This document shows positions 1 to 8,367 of a stretch of DNA of 37,514 nt, piece by piece (within the stretch, counting starts at the first letter, position 1; each line of letters begins with the position of its first letter). The position numbers and the translations under genes were made by a program. Location: the NCBI GenBank assembly GCA_903856725.1, contig CAIOCT010000089.1, positions 1-37,514 on the forward strand. The letters are read 5' to 3'. This DNA is from an uncultured Verrucomicrobiota bacterium (GTDB lineage Bacteria; Verrucomicrobiota; Verrucomicrobiia; Opitutales; Opitutaceae). The notes beneath the pieces were generated by a model that did no database searches, was not told the DNA's origin, and was given only the letters and a program-made list of their open reading frames with translations.

Positions 1-400
1 CGCTCCAGCTGAGCACTGCGCTCACGCGTGAACCGAGCACCGCGGGAGGCAATGAACTCAACCCACCACAATAGCGTAAAAAAACTCGGCCTGTTAAGTG
101 CGGGGAGTACTGCGGTGTTTCCGGCAGATAACCGATGAGTGCCCGCGCGGCGATACTGTCAGCCTGATGGCCAAAAACCCGGCATTCTCCTGCCGTGGGC
201 GTAAGTAAGCCAGCCAGCGCCTTGAGCGTGGTACTCTTGCCAGATCCATTCGGCCCGAGCAGACCGAGAATCTGCCCTGGCGCTAATCGCAACGTCAGCC
301 CGCCGACCGCCGGACGGCCATACCCACCCCCACTCTCGCGATATTGTTTCGCAAAACCTAGTAATTCGATGGCCCATGGATAATCCATGGGCGAGTTCAT
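1..400 (-). CDS. ABC transporter ATP-binding protein, 3' end cut by window edge
   Basis: This is the N-terminal 133 residues of an ABC ATPase that would energise an integral membrane exporter or ABC-2 type permease encoded beyond the left edge. The Walker A motif GPNGSGKST is at residues 49-57 and is followed by the helix STTLKALAGLLTPTAG. Around residue 90 the segment IGYLPETP sits where the Q-loop is expected; a Glu in this spot is common in ABC-2 type ATPases. Signature and Walker B motifs lie outside the window. The start ATG overlaps the stop of the upstream acylphosphatase gene as ATGA, so the two are probably translated from one message. The frame is open to the window edge. The substrate cannot be told. 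Confidence 0.9.
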   Translation of the reverse strand, partial: MNSPMDYPWAIELLGFAKQYRESGGGYGRPAVGGLTLRLAPGQILGLLGPNGSGKSTTLKALAGLLTPTAGECRVFGHQADSIAARALIGYLPETPQYSPHLTGRVFLRYCGGLSSLPPAVLGSRVSAVLSWS

Positions 401-672
401 CGCAGGGCAAAATCGTTAAACTGCGCCGCTCGCGAGCTCACGGTTCGCTCACTTTTTCGAATGTAATCCGCCATCCGCTCCTCAACTGCGGCAATAAAGT
501 CATTTACCTCAGTGGCACCCCCTTCAACCTCGAGCTGGACCCGGCCGTCAGCGAGGTTTTTGACCCCGCCGCAGACCTCGAATTCATTGGCTACTTGGAG
601 GGTCTGATAGCGAAAACCGACTCCCTGGACCCGACCAGTAAAGAGAACCTGAGCATAGGTGACGGTGGGCAT
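397..672 (-). CDS. acyP: Acylphosphatase
   Basis: This small cytosolic enzyme of 91 residues hydrolyses carboxyl-phosphate bonds such as acetyl phosphate. It matches the family's usual length of about 90 to 100. The phosphate-binding loop with the catalytic Arg is visible as GRVQGVGFRYQT (residues 13-24), and the catalytic Asn lies in GGVKNLADGRV near residue 39. It is the first gene of a two-gene unit with the ABC ATPase, joined by an ATGA stop/start overlap. Upstream of its ATG there is no Shine-Dalgarno sequence, and the bases before it are TCC. A functional link to the transporter is not obvious; the coupling may simply reflect operon compaction. Confidence 0.93.
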   Translation of the reverse strand: MPTVTYAQVLFTGRVQGVGFRYQTLQVANEFEVCGGVKNLADGRVQLEVEGGATEVNDFIAAVEERMADYIRKSERTVSSRAAQFNDFALR

Positions 673-796
673 GGAGAAAAGAAAGGAAGCGGCCCGCTGA
701 AACTCAAGCCGATGGTAGCAAGTATGACCAGAATTTTATTTGCCAGCCGCCCTGACCTGAGCAGATTGAGGTCGAAGTGGCCAAGCCCTTCATCAC

Positions 797-1465
797 ATGA
801 CCAATTCTGATTCCGACGGGTTGTTCGATAATGACTGGGAAGATCGCGGAGAACTCTCCTGGACCGAGGCTGAGTGGGTTAAGTATCTCAACGCCCAAGA
901 AGAAGCTGTTCGCGAGTACCTTAAACACTACGAGCAGTTGACGCTCGTCACTGATCGCATCGATGAAGTCGCCCGCCGCATGGGCTGGGAATTAGCCGAA
1001 ATGACGGAAGCCGCTCTCGAAGAATCCACCGATGAGTCCGATGAGGGCTTTGACGATGACTGGGTGCCCTACACGCTGCACCGGAATCCTGTTTATATTT
1101 CGACCCGCGCTCTTTACCTCAGTCTCACCACCCAGTGGGAAAAAACGGTAACGACCACCCCTGATGTACCCGCCGCCTTAGCCTTAGCCGTCCAATCATC
1201 CCTGCATCGGGGTAATGAGCACGTGGTGCAGGCAGTCGAGGCGCTCGAGATGGGCGACTACACCCTCGCCATCTGCCTCTTCAAACGAGCCCTCAGCGAA
1301 ATCAATGTTTCAATCGCTCGCCTCAGCCAACCCGACGTGCTCGCTCACCAGAGCGCGACGGAGTATCGCACCTTTGCCCTGCCACGGTTGTTTGACCTTC
1401 GCGAAATCTGGCTGCGCGTCATGGCCGAGTGCCGCCAAAATCGCCGCGAAGACCAAGCTGAATAA
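797..1465 (+). CDS. Hypothetical acidic protein, 222 aa
   Basis: I do not recognise a named family. The protein has no signal peptide and no membrane segment, so it is probably cytosolic. The first 95 residues are very acidic (runs such as EESTDESDEGFDDDW) and include a predicted helix rich in Glu and Leu. The second half (about 115-215) is helical, with a TPR-like look: the segment HRGNEHVVQAVEALEMGDY then a second helix containing AICLFKRAL. This could be a small helical-repeat adaptor. It starts at an ATG preceded by CAC with no Shine-Dalgarno sequence. The lipoprotein gene follows after 19 bases on the same strand and may be cotranscribed. Codon use looks like its neighbours. Confidence 0.75.
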   Translation: MTNSDSDGLFDNDWEDRGELSWTEAEWVKYLNAQEEAVREYLKHYEQLTLVTDRIDEVARRMGWELAEMTEAALEESTDESDEGFDDDWVPYTLHRNPVYISTRALYLSLTTQWEKTVTTTPDVPAALALAVQSSLHRGNEHVVQAVEALEMGDYTLAICLFKRALSEINVSIARLSQPDVLAHQSATEYRTFALPRLFDLREIWLRVMAECRQNRREDQAE

Positions 1466-1484
1466 ATTGATCGCCTAGCCGATT

Positions 1485-1763
1485 ATGAATACTCCTTCGC
1501 TACTCAAACAGTCCTTAGTTCTCGCGGCTTTTCTGCTCGGCGGTTGCGCGACGACGCCGACCACCCCAGATAAAAAAGCTACAACGACCGCCGAAGTGGA
1601 GGAAACGGTGCAAGTAAACACCTTGGGCAGTTGGATCCCTCGTAAAGTTAAGAAAAAAGCCGACATCATCGGCGATGCCTCTCAAGTCGTCGCTGCCGAG
1701 GCCCTCGACAAAATTAACGCCCAAGGCAGCACGCACACCGCTAAAGAACCCGGCCCGCGCTAA
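1485..1763 (+). CDS. Small predicted lipoprotein, 92 aa
   Basis: The N-terminus has a short basic region, a hydrophobic core and the lipobox LLGGC with the lipidated Cys at residue 21, so the mature protein should be about 72 residues attached to a membrane. After the Cys there is a Thr/Pro-rich linker, then a conserved-looking block LGSWIPRKVKKKAD (about residues 46-59) and a helical tail. Proteins of this layout, a lipobox plus a short basic IPR-type motif, are often annotated as hypothetical. No function can be given. It follows the acidic hypothetical gene closely, and the region after it is noncoding for over 300 bases, so it is probably the last gene of this unit. Confidence 0.8.
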   Translation: MNTPSLLKQSLVLAAFLLGGCATTPTTPDKKATTTAEVEETVQVNTLGSWIPRKVKKKADIIGDASQVVAAEALDKINAQGSTHTAKEPGPR

Positions 1764-2096
1764 AGTGGGAAAGCCTTAAATTGCAAGGGCAGCCAAGGTG
1801 TGAAGCGCTCGGGAGTGTCGACAGGGTATCGGTCTAATCTCGATCACGTGCTCGAATTGATCCGAACTTAAAACTTAGCTCTTAAACCTAGACGCTTAGC
1901 CTCGAGCCCGCGAGCCGCGAGAAAAAGCATAGATGGCGCAAAATCAACCCAGTCATTTTGCCAAGGACTTCACTGATTTTATTTTTATTAAAGGCCAAGA
2001 CCGCTACCAAGTTTTCGTATTCCCCACTTTCCTGCTTTCAGCTTTTTTGCTCTTTCGCCCTCAAGCCTGAAGCCTCTAGCCATTTCTTCTGCGTTC
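1764..2096. other. Noncoding interval between lipoprotein gene and uvrB
   Basis: No gene is supported here. The two flanking genes converge, so this stretch holds both 3' ends. It contains two arrays of degenerate 7-base units (described separately) separated by about 100 bases without a clear pattern. I see no convincing stem with a T-run for either gene. A plus-strand open frame at 1958-2191 is mostly repeat sequence and overlaps uvrB, so I do not call it. Confidence 0.7.
1866..1928. repeat. Degenerate heptanucleotide array 1
   Basis: Nine consecutive 7-base units can be read without slippage from 1866: acttaaa, acttagc, tcttaaa, cctagac, gcttagc, ctcgagc, ccgcgag, ccgcgag, aaaaagc. Neighbouring units share three to seven positions, and the last two c-rich units are identical. 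This periodicity at 7 rather than 3 argues against coding. Function unknown. Confidence 0.6.
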
Positions 2097-2145
2097 TCAG
2101 TTTTCGGATTTTCCCGCTTTCCCGGTTTTCATCCCTTTCGCCTTT
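2034..2145. repeat. Degenerate heptanucleotide array 2, running into uvrB
   Basis: Sixteen 7-base units follow each other in phase on the plus strand, pyrimidine-rich, with the clearest run at 2062-2082 (caagcct, gaagcct, ctagcca) and others such as gctttca, gcttttt, tttcccg and cgccttt. The last seven units (2097-2145) are read in the opposite sense as the end of uvrB and encode its Lys/Gly-rich tail. The array therefore seems to have changed the stop position of the gene. Confidence 0.5.
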
Positions 2146-4136
2146 CGATAACTGCGAGAACGATCCGGCTTTTTATAATCACCTGATTTGAGCGAATTGA
2201 TCTGATCCCGCAATAGGGCGGCTCGCTCAAACTCAAGCTTATCGGCGGCGGTTTGCATCTCTTCTTCGAGTTCAGCTATCACCGCAGCCACTTCGTCAGC
2301 ACTGCTTTCAGCCAAGGCCAGCGACGGTGCCGCGGCGGCCTCGTCTTTAACATGTAAACTGGCTTGCACGCCGCGTTGCACGCTGCGGGGCGTAATTCCA
2401 TGGGCCGCATTGTGAGCGAGTTGCTTGGCTCGCCGCGTCGTGACGGTCTCCAGCGTGCGCTGGATCGATGCCGTCATGACGTCTGCATAGAATATCACGC
2501 GCCCTTTCTCATGTCGCGCCGCCCGCCCAGCCGTCTGCATCAAGCTAGTCGCACTCCGTAGAAACCCTTCCTTATCAGCATCAAGAATAGCAACCAGCGC
2601 CACTTCGGGTAAATCCAAGCCTTCGCGGAGTAGGTTAATCCCAATCAGCACATCAAAATTCCCGCGCCGGAGATTGCGCAAAATCTCTACACGCTCCAGC
2701 GCGTCGATGTCAGAATGCAAATACTCTACCCGCACCTGGGCGGCTCGCATAAAAGTCGTCAAATCTTCTGCCATTCGCTTGGTTAAAGTCGTCACCAGGA
2801 CACGCTCCCCCGCTGCTGCCGCTGCTCGAGCTTCGCCAATCAAATCCTCCACCTGCCCCTTGGTCGGCCGCACAACGATGACCGGATCCAGCAGCCCCGT
2901 CGGACGAATCACTTGCTCGGCCACGACCGTCGATTGCTGCAACTCAAACGGCGCGGGTGTCGCTGAAACATACAGCGTTTGCCCTGTAATTTTTTGAAAT
3001 TCGGCAAAACTCTGCGGCCGGTTATCGAGCGCCGAAGGTAACCGAAAACCGAAATTCACCAGCGTACTCTTACGCGCCAAGTCTCCGTTATACATGCCCC
3101 CGATTTGCGGGATACTGACATGACTCTCGTCGACCATCAGCAGCAGGTCTTTCGGGAAAAAATCCACCAAACAAAATGGCCGATCCCCCGGGGTCCGCCC
3201 CGTCAAATGCCGAGAGTAATTTTCAATTCCGTTACAAAAACCCATCTCCTGCAGCATCTCCAAATCGTAATCAGTGCGCAGGCGAATCCGTTGCGCTTCG
3301 AGATATTGCTGATTTTTTTCAAAAAATGCCACGCGCTCTTCCAGTTCAGCTTTAATCCCGGCAATGGCTGCCTCGAGGCGGCTCTTGCTCGTTACGTATT
3401 GATTGGCAGGATAAAGTTCAAATTGCTCTGTGCGTCGAATAATCGCCCCGCCGATTGGCTCGAACTCAGTTAAGCCTTCGATTTCATCCCCAAAGAATTC
3501 TACTCGCAGACCATGCTCGAGGTAAGCCGGCATCACATCCACCACGTCGCCGCGCACCCGAAAACTCCCGCGCTTTAATTCATAATCATTTCGCTCGTAG
3601 AGATTCTCCACCAAGCGTTCGAGGAATTTGTTGCGATTCAGAATGGCGCCCTTCCGTAACGTGATGCGCATCTCTGAAAAATCCTCGGGAGAACCTAATC
3701 CGTAAATGCAGGAGACACTCGCCACGACTATTACATCGCGCCGGCTAACCAGTGAACTCGTCGTAGCAATCCGCAGGCGCTCCAATTCTTCGTTAATCGA
3801 TGAATCTTTTTCGATAAAAGTATCGCTCGTCGGCACGTAAGCTTCCGGCTGATAGTAATCATAATAACTTACGAAGTATTCGACCGCATTTTCCGGGAAG
3901 AAATTCTTGAACTCCGAGTACAGCTGCGCGGCGAGGGTCTTATTGTGTGATAGGATCAGGGTGGGACGATCCAGCTGAGCGATCACATTAGCCATCGTGA
4001 AGGTCTTACCGGAACCGGTTACCCCGAGGAGCGTCTGATGCCGATTTCCGTCGCGCAAGGATCGCACGAGCGCAGCAATCGCCGTCGGTTGATCGCCGGT
4101 CGGCTGATAATCAGCATGTAGTTTGAACAAGGCCAT
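2097..4136 (-). CDS. uvrB: Excinuclease ABC subunit B
   Basis: UvrB is the damage-verifying helicase-like subunit of nucleotide excision repair; it receives DNA from UvrA and recruits UvrC. The 679-residue protein has the usual length. Walker A is GVTGSGKT (residues 38-45), the beta-hairpin that locks around damaged DNA contains YYDYYQPEAYVP (about 91-102), the DExx-type motif is LMVDESHVS, and the helicase C half carries GINLLREGLDLPE and QTAGRAARH. A UVR domain near residues 620-650 would bind UvrC. Beyond it is an unusual basic tail of about 29 residues, whose last third is encoded by a degenerate 7-base repeat array. The start ATG is preceded by CCC with no Shine-Dalgarno sequence. It is transcribed away from glutamate dehydrogenase across a 250-base intergenic gap. 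Confidence 0.98.
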   Translation of the reverse strand: MALFKLHADYQPTGDQPTAIAALVRSLRDGNRHQTLLGVTGSGKTFTMANVIAQLDRPTLILSHNKTLAAQLYSEFKNFFPENAVEYFVSYYDYYQPEAYVPTSDTFIEKDSSINEELERLRIATTSSLVSRRDVIVVASVSCIYGLGSPEDFSEMRITLRKGAILNRNKFLERLVENLYERNDYELKRGSFRVRGDVVDVMPAYLEHGLRVEFFGDEIEGLTEFEPIGGAIIRRTEQFELYPANQYVTSKSRLEAAIAGIKAELEERVAFFEKNQQYLEAQRIRLRTDYDLEMLQEMGFCNGIENYSRHLTGRTPGDRPFCLVDFFPKDLLLMVDESHVSIPQIGGMYNGDLARKSTLVNFGFRLPSALDNRPQSFAEFQKITGQTLYVSATPAPFELQQSTVVAEQVIRPTGLLDPVIVVRPTKGQVEDLIGEARAAAAAGERVLVTTLTKRMAEDLTTFMRAAQVRVEYLHSDIDALERVEILRNLRRGNFDVLIGINLLREGLDLPEVALVAILDADKEGFLRSATSLMQTAGRAARHEKGRVIFYADVMTASIQRTLETVTTRRAKQLAHNAAHGITPRSVQRGVQASLHVKDEAAAAPSLALAESSADEVAAVIAELEEEMQTAADKLEFERAALLRDQINSLKSGDYKKPDRSRSYRKAKGMKTGKAGKSEN

Positions 4137-4388
4137 GGGTCAGGCGGAATCTTGTAAGCGCCATCAGCTCACGCGCAAGCTCGCCGAAAGCATTCCGTAC
4201 TGGGCTCACTCCGAACCTAACACTAACCCTGCAAACCCTTCAGCTATTCCGCCATTCCCTCCTTTCAATTTTGGCCGCCATTATCCCCTTAATAAGTTCC
4301 TTGATTGAGCAAATCTGCCAGCTCGAAGCCAATTGCTAAACGGCAGTCTGCCCGGCAGGTTATTACCAACAAAACAATCCCCACCCCC

Positions 4389-5657
4389 ATGTCCCTCACT
4401 CACACGATCTATAATTCCGCGGTCTTCCAACAGGCTTGTAATCAATTCGATCAAGCTGCCGATTATCTCGGCATGGAAGCCGGTTTGCGCGAACGCACCA
4501 AACGGCCGCGCCGGTGCGTTATTGTTTCCATGCCGGTCCGTATGGATAACGGGACCGTCGAAATTTTTGAAGGCTACCGAGTACAGCATAACCTCTCCAC
4601 CGGCCCAGCGAAGGGCGGCATTCGGTTCCACCAAGATGTCACGCTCGGCGAAGTGGCGGCCTTGGCCATGTGGATGAGTTGGAAATGCTCACTCGTCGGC
4701 TTGCCATTCGGTGGAGCCAAGGGCGGCGTCGTCGTGAATGCCCGCGATATGTCGCTCACCGAACTCGAGCGTCTCTCGCGACGCTACATGCAAGAGATCA
4801 CTCCCTTTATCGGACCCAACATTGATATTCCAGCGCCAGACGTCGGCACGAATGAGCAAGTAATGGCGTGGATGATGGATACATATTCCAATCATGTCGG
4901 CCACTTTGACCCAGGCGTCATCACGGGGAAACCTATCGCCTTGGGTGGTTCGCTTGGTCGCCGCGAAGCCACGGGTGAAGGCGTCGCTTGGTTTGTAAAA
5001 GCCTACCTGCAGGATCTCGGCATCACGCCAGAAAAGACAAGGGTCATCATTCAAGGTTTCGGGAATGTCGGCAGTGAAGCGGCGCTCGCGCTCTACGAAT
5101 GGGGTGCGGAAATTATTGGTATCTCGGATTTCACCGGCGGCATCTACAATCCCAAGGGGATCAACTTACAGGAAGCCCTGGCTTACACCGTCACCAATAA
5201 ATCGCTGCAAGGCTACGCCGGTGGCCAGGCGGTCACCAATGAAGAGTTACTCGAGTTGCCTTGTACCGTCCTGATACCTGCTGCCTTAGAACGCGTCATC
5301 ACCGAGAAAAATGCCGCAAAGCTCAAGTGCCGCGTTCTAGCTGAGGGCGCCAACGGGCCGACCACCAACGAGGCGGATAAAATCATCACTGAGCGTGGAG
5401 ACATCGAATTGATTCCCGATGTTCTCTGTAATTCTGGCGGCGTAATCGTCTCCTACTTCGAGTGGCTCCAGAATCTCCAGAACTACTATTGGACCAAAGG
5501 CGAAGTGTTCGACAAACTCTACCGCATGCTCGCTAAAGCGAAAGCCTCGGTCGATGAGACCCAGAAAAAGTACGGCTGCAGTCGACGCTCCGCCGCCTTA
5601 GTCCTCGGCATCTCGCGCGTCGCCGAAGCCAAAGCCAAACGCGGCCTCTTCCCCTAA
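4389..5657 (+). CDS. gdhA: Glutamate dehydrogenase (Glu/Leu/Phe/Val dehydrogenase family)
   Basis: This cytosolic enzyme interconverts glutamate and 2-oxoglutarate plus ammonia. From the chosen ATG it has 422 residues, normal for the short hexameric class. Substrate-binding and catalytic lysines are in GPAKGGIR (72-79) and PFGGAKGG (106-113, catalytic Lys 111), and the dinucleotide fold shows GFGNVGS at 223-229. The acidic residue at the end of the next strand (GISDFTGG) suggests NAD rather than NADP, an inference. A TTG 28 codons upstream (4305) would add a basic, unconserved-looking extension, so I prefer the ATG, which is preceded by CCCCC and no Shine-Dalgarno sequence. The gene stands alone, divergent from uvrB and convergent with clpC. 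Confidence 0.96.
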   Translation: MSLTHTIYNSAVFQQACNQFDQAADYLGMEAGLRERTKRPRRCVIVSMPVRMDNGTVEIFEGYRVQHNLSTGPAKGGIRFHQDVTLGEVAALAMWMSWKCSLVGLPFGGAKGGVVVNARDMSLTELERLSRRYMQEITPFIGPNIDIPAPDVGTNEQVMAWMMDTYSNHVGHFDPGVITGKPIALGGSLGRREATGEGVAWFVKAYLQDLGITPEKTRVIIQGFGNVGSEAALALYEWGAEIIGISDFTGGIYNPKGINLQEALAYTVTNKSLQGYAGGQAVTNEELLELPCTVLIPAALERVITEKNAAKLKCRVLAEGANGPTTNEADKIITERGDIELIPDVLCNSGGVIVSYFEWLQNLQNYYWTKGEVFDKLYRMLAKAKASVDETQKKYGCSRRSAALVLGISRVAEAKAKRGLFP

Positions 5658-5760
5658 GCCCAGCGCGAGCGATCGTTTTAGGACTGAAGTAGTCAGGTTT
5701 AAGCCCAGCCAAGACAGCCTCTAGCCACAGAGGGGGCAGTCCATAGGATTCAAATAAGGA

Positions 5761-5787
5761 AACGAGCTGAGGATTGCTCAGCTCGTT
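5761..5787 (-). terminator. Intrinsic terminator of the mcsA-mcsB-clpC unit
   Basis: A perfect 11-base inverted repeat, AACGAGCTGAG and CTCAGCTCGTT, encloses a 5-base loop. Read on the minus strand it lies 19 bases after the clpC stop and is followed by TTTCCTTATTTG, a T-rich tail. On the plus strand no T-run follows, so it mainly serves clpC, although it could also slow transcripts coming from gdhA. Confidence 0.85.
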
Positions 5788-5805
5788 ACAGCTCTGTTCT
5801 TAAAA

Positions 5806-8346
5806 TTAAGAGGTCACACCACTTTCGGTGGTGGGAGACTTAATCTGAAACTCGAGCTTGTCCCCATTTCGGATTACCAAGATCGGTTCACCTTCTTTAA
5901 CTTCACCGCGGAGCAAAGCTTCAGCGAGTGGATCCTCGAGATAATGTTCGACTGCGCGACGTAATGGCCGGGCACCGTATTTCTCGTCGTAGCCCTTTTC
6001 AATTAACAAGGTTTTCGATTCCGGCGAGAATTCCAAATGAATCTTACGAGCGGCCAGGCGCTTGATTACTTTACCAGCTTCGATTTCGACGATCTTTAAA
6101 AGGTCCTCTTTATTCAGCGGACGGAATACCACGAGGTCGTTGATGCGATTAAGGAATTCCGGCTTAAAAATGCGCTTAGCCTCCTCGAGCACCTTCTCCT
6201 TGAGCTTGTCCATATCATGAAAATCCGACCCAACGGCCGCGGCAAATCCCATGGTCGTCTGACGCTGAATCAACTGTGCCCCCACATTGGTGGTCATGAT
6301 GATGATGGTATTTCGAAAATCGACTGTCCGGCCTAACGAATCCGTGAGCCGACCATCCTCCATAATTTGGAGCAAAAGTTGCAACGCATCGGGATGCGCT
6401 TTCTCAATTTCGTCGAAGAGAATCACGGCATAAGGCCGACGCCGGACGGCCTCCGTGAGTTGACCGCCTTCTTCGTAACCGACATAGCCAGGAGGTGAAC
6501 CGACTAAGCGCGAAACCGCAAATTTCTCCATGTATTCGCTCATGTCGATTTGGATCAGAGCATCCTGATTGCCGAACATCTGGGCGGCTAATTGCTTAGC
6601 GAGTTCGGTTTTGCCCACTCCGGTGGGCCCCATGAACATGAATGAGCCAATGGGCCGGCGAGGATCTTTTAAATCGGCACGGGAACGCCGGAGCGCGCGG
6701 GCAATCGCGATGGTAGCTGGATCTTGGCCAACAATATTTTTCTGTAATTCGATTTCAAGGGCGAGGAGACGCTCACTCTCTTTTTTCTCCAAACGGCTCA
6801 GCGGGATCCCCGTCCATTCTGCCACGACGTAAGTCATCTGCTCTTCGTCGACCACAATCCGGTGTTCATCGCGCGTCTTCTTCCAATTGCTAATTTGCTC
6901 TTCTTGTTGCGCCCGGAGTTGCTTCTCTTGATCGCGGTATTTAGCAGCTTCTTCAAAATGTTGAGCCCCGATGGCTTGTTCCTTTAGCGCGCAGATGTCC
7001 TCGATTTGCTTGCCGAGGGCTTCGATCTCTGGCGGACGATTTAACGTCTTAATCCGAGCGCGCGAACCGGCCTCATCCAGCACATCAATGGCCTTATCTG
7101 GCAGGAAGCGACCCGTTATGTAGCGATCAGAAAGCTTGGCGGCGGCTTCAATCGCCTGATCCGTAAAAGTAGCTTTGTGGTGCTCTTCATATTTACCGCG
7201 AATCCCTTTAAGAATGAGAATCGTGTCCTCGACAGACGGCGCTTCAACTTTGACCATCTGGAAGCGACGATCAAGGGCACTGTCTTTTTCGATATACTTA
7301 CGGTATTCGTTTAAGGTGGTTGCCCCGAGACACTGAAGCTCGCCGCGCGAGAGTGCGGGTTTGAAAATATTTGAAGCATCCATCGCGCCTTCCGCCGCTC
7401 CGGCGCCAACAATGGTGTGCATTTCATCGATAAAAATCATCACGTTTTTCGTGCGCTTGATTTCATCCATCACTGCCTTGATGCGTTCCTCGAATTGCCC
7501 ACGGTATTTGGTCCCCGCGACCATGAGCGCGAGATCGAGCGTGATAACTTTTTTATCAGCTAAAATTTCCGGAACATTACCCTTCGCAATTTCTTGCGCG
7601 AGACCTTCAATGATTGCGGTCTTGCCAACGCCAGCTTCGCCCACGAGCACAGGATTATTTTTGGTACGACGGCAAAGAATCTGAATCACGCGACTAATTT
7701 CCTTTTGCCGACCGATAACCGGATCCAATTCGCCCTTCCGCGCCAGCTCAGTGAGATCGCGGCCAAAAGCTTTTAAAGCCGGAGTCTTGGCTTCTTTTTT
7801 GTCATCAGGATTCCCCCCACGCGGCGAGGCTTCTTCGGCACTACCCCCCGCGGCTGCAGCCCCCGCAGAACCACCTTCTTCCCCGGCTCCACCCGTAAAT
7901 TGGGGATCAAGTTCCCTTAAAATTTCATTACGCGTGCGCTCAATATCGATCTCCAGTGTCTTCAGAACACGGGCCGCGACCCCCTCGCCTTCGCGCAAGA
8001 GGCCCAGTAAGATATGCTCAGTCCCGACATAGGAATGGTTAAGCGCCTTAGCCTCTTTGCCTGCCAAAGCTAAAACTTTCTTCACGCGAGGTGTATAAGG
8101 AATACTGCCGACAGGCGTCTTCGACTCCTGACCGATGCCGACTTGCTTCTCCACTTCGCCCCGGACGGTTTCGAGATCGAGACCCATTTTCTGTAAGACG
8201 CTCACCGCCACGCCTTGGCCTAATTTAATTAGGCCCAGCAAGAGATGCTCGGTGCCAACGTAATTATGATGAAAGCGATCAGCTTCTTTGCGCGCCAGGG
8301 CGAGAACTTGCTGCGCGCGCGGGGTGAAATTATTCATAGGTTCCAT
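5806..8346 (-). CDS. clpC: ATP-dependent Clp protease ATP-binding subunit ClpC
   Basis: This Hsp100 unfoldase feeds proteins into ClpP. The 846-residue protein has two N-domain repeats (about 5-145), each keeping the GTEH motif whose Glu docks phosphoarginine in Bacillus ClpC. A Gly/Ala/Glu-rich linker of about 40 residues follows, then AAA module 1 with GEAGVGKT and MIFIDEMH, a middle domain with a UVR-like segment, and AAA module 2 with GPTGVGKT and [10 protein letters not shown]. The segment TTMGFAAAV sits where the ClpP-docking xGF loop is expected, so a ClpP partner is likely. An alternative ATG three codons inside (8337) gives the more typical MNNFTPRAQ start. It is the last gene of the mcsA-mcsB-clpC unit, 21 bases after mcsB, followed by a strong terminator. 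Confidence 0.97.
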   Translation of the reverse strand: MEPMNNFTPRAQQVLALARKEADRFHHNYVGTEHLLLGLIKLGQGVAVSVLQKMGLDLETVRGEVEKQVGIGQESKTPVGSIPYTPRVKKVLALAGKEAKALNHSYVGTEHILLGLLREGEGVAARVLKTLEIDIERTRNEILRELDPQFTGGAGEEGGSAGAAAAGGSAEEASPRGGNPDDKKEAKTPALKAFGRDLTELARKGELDPVIGRQKEISRVIQILCRRTKNNPVLVGEAGVGKTAIIEGLAQEIAKGNVPEILADKKVITLDLALMVAGTKYRGQFEERIKAVMDEIKRTKNVMIFIDEMHTIVGAGAAEGAMDASNIFKPALSRGELQCLGATTLNEYRKYIEKDSALDRRFQMVKVEAPSVEDTILILKGIRGKYEEHHKATFTDQAIEAAAKLSDRYITGRFLPDKAIDVLDEAGSRARIKTLNRPPEIEALGKQIEDICALKEQAIGAQHFEEAAKYRDQEKQLRAQQEEQISNWKKTRDEHRIVVDEEQMTYVVAEWTGIPLSRLEKKESERLLALEIELQKNIVGQDPATIAIARALRRSRADLKDPRRPIGSFMFMGPTGVGKTELAKQLAAQMFGNQDALIQIDMSEYMEKFAVSRLVGSPPGYVGYEEGGQLTEAVRRRPYAVILFDEIEKAHPDALQLLLQIMEDGRLTDSLGRTVDFRNTIIIMTTNVGAQLIQRQTTMGFAAAVGSDFHDMDKLKEKVLEEAKRIFKPEFLNRINDLVVFRPLNKEDLLKIVEIEAGKVIKRLAARKIHLEFSPESKTLLIEKGYDEKYGARPLRRAVEHYLEDPLAEALLRGEVKEGEPILVIRNGDKLEFQIKSPTTESGVTS

Positions 8347-8367
8347 CGTGAAAAAGAGTCTAATCGG

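Noticed and set aside
1958-2191. Plus-strand open frame of 77 codons
   Set aside because: It is composed largely of the heptamer array, overlaps the real uvrB end and has no recognisable domain.
4213-4240. Telomere-like AACCCT-type runs upstream of gdhA
   Set aside because: Only two or three loose copies with unequal spacing (9 or 10 bases); not a real repeat array.
4305-4388. 28-codon N-terminal extension of glutamate dehydrogenase from a TTG
   Set aside because: The extension is basic and unlike family N-termini; the ATG at 4389 opens directly on the conserved region.
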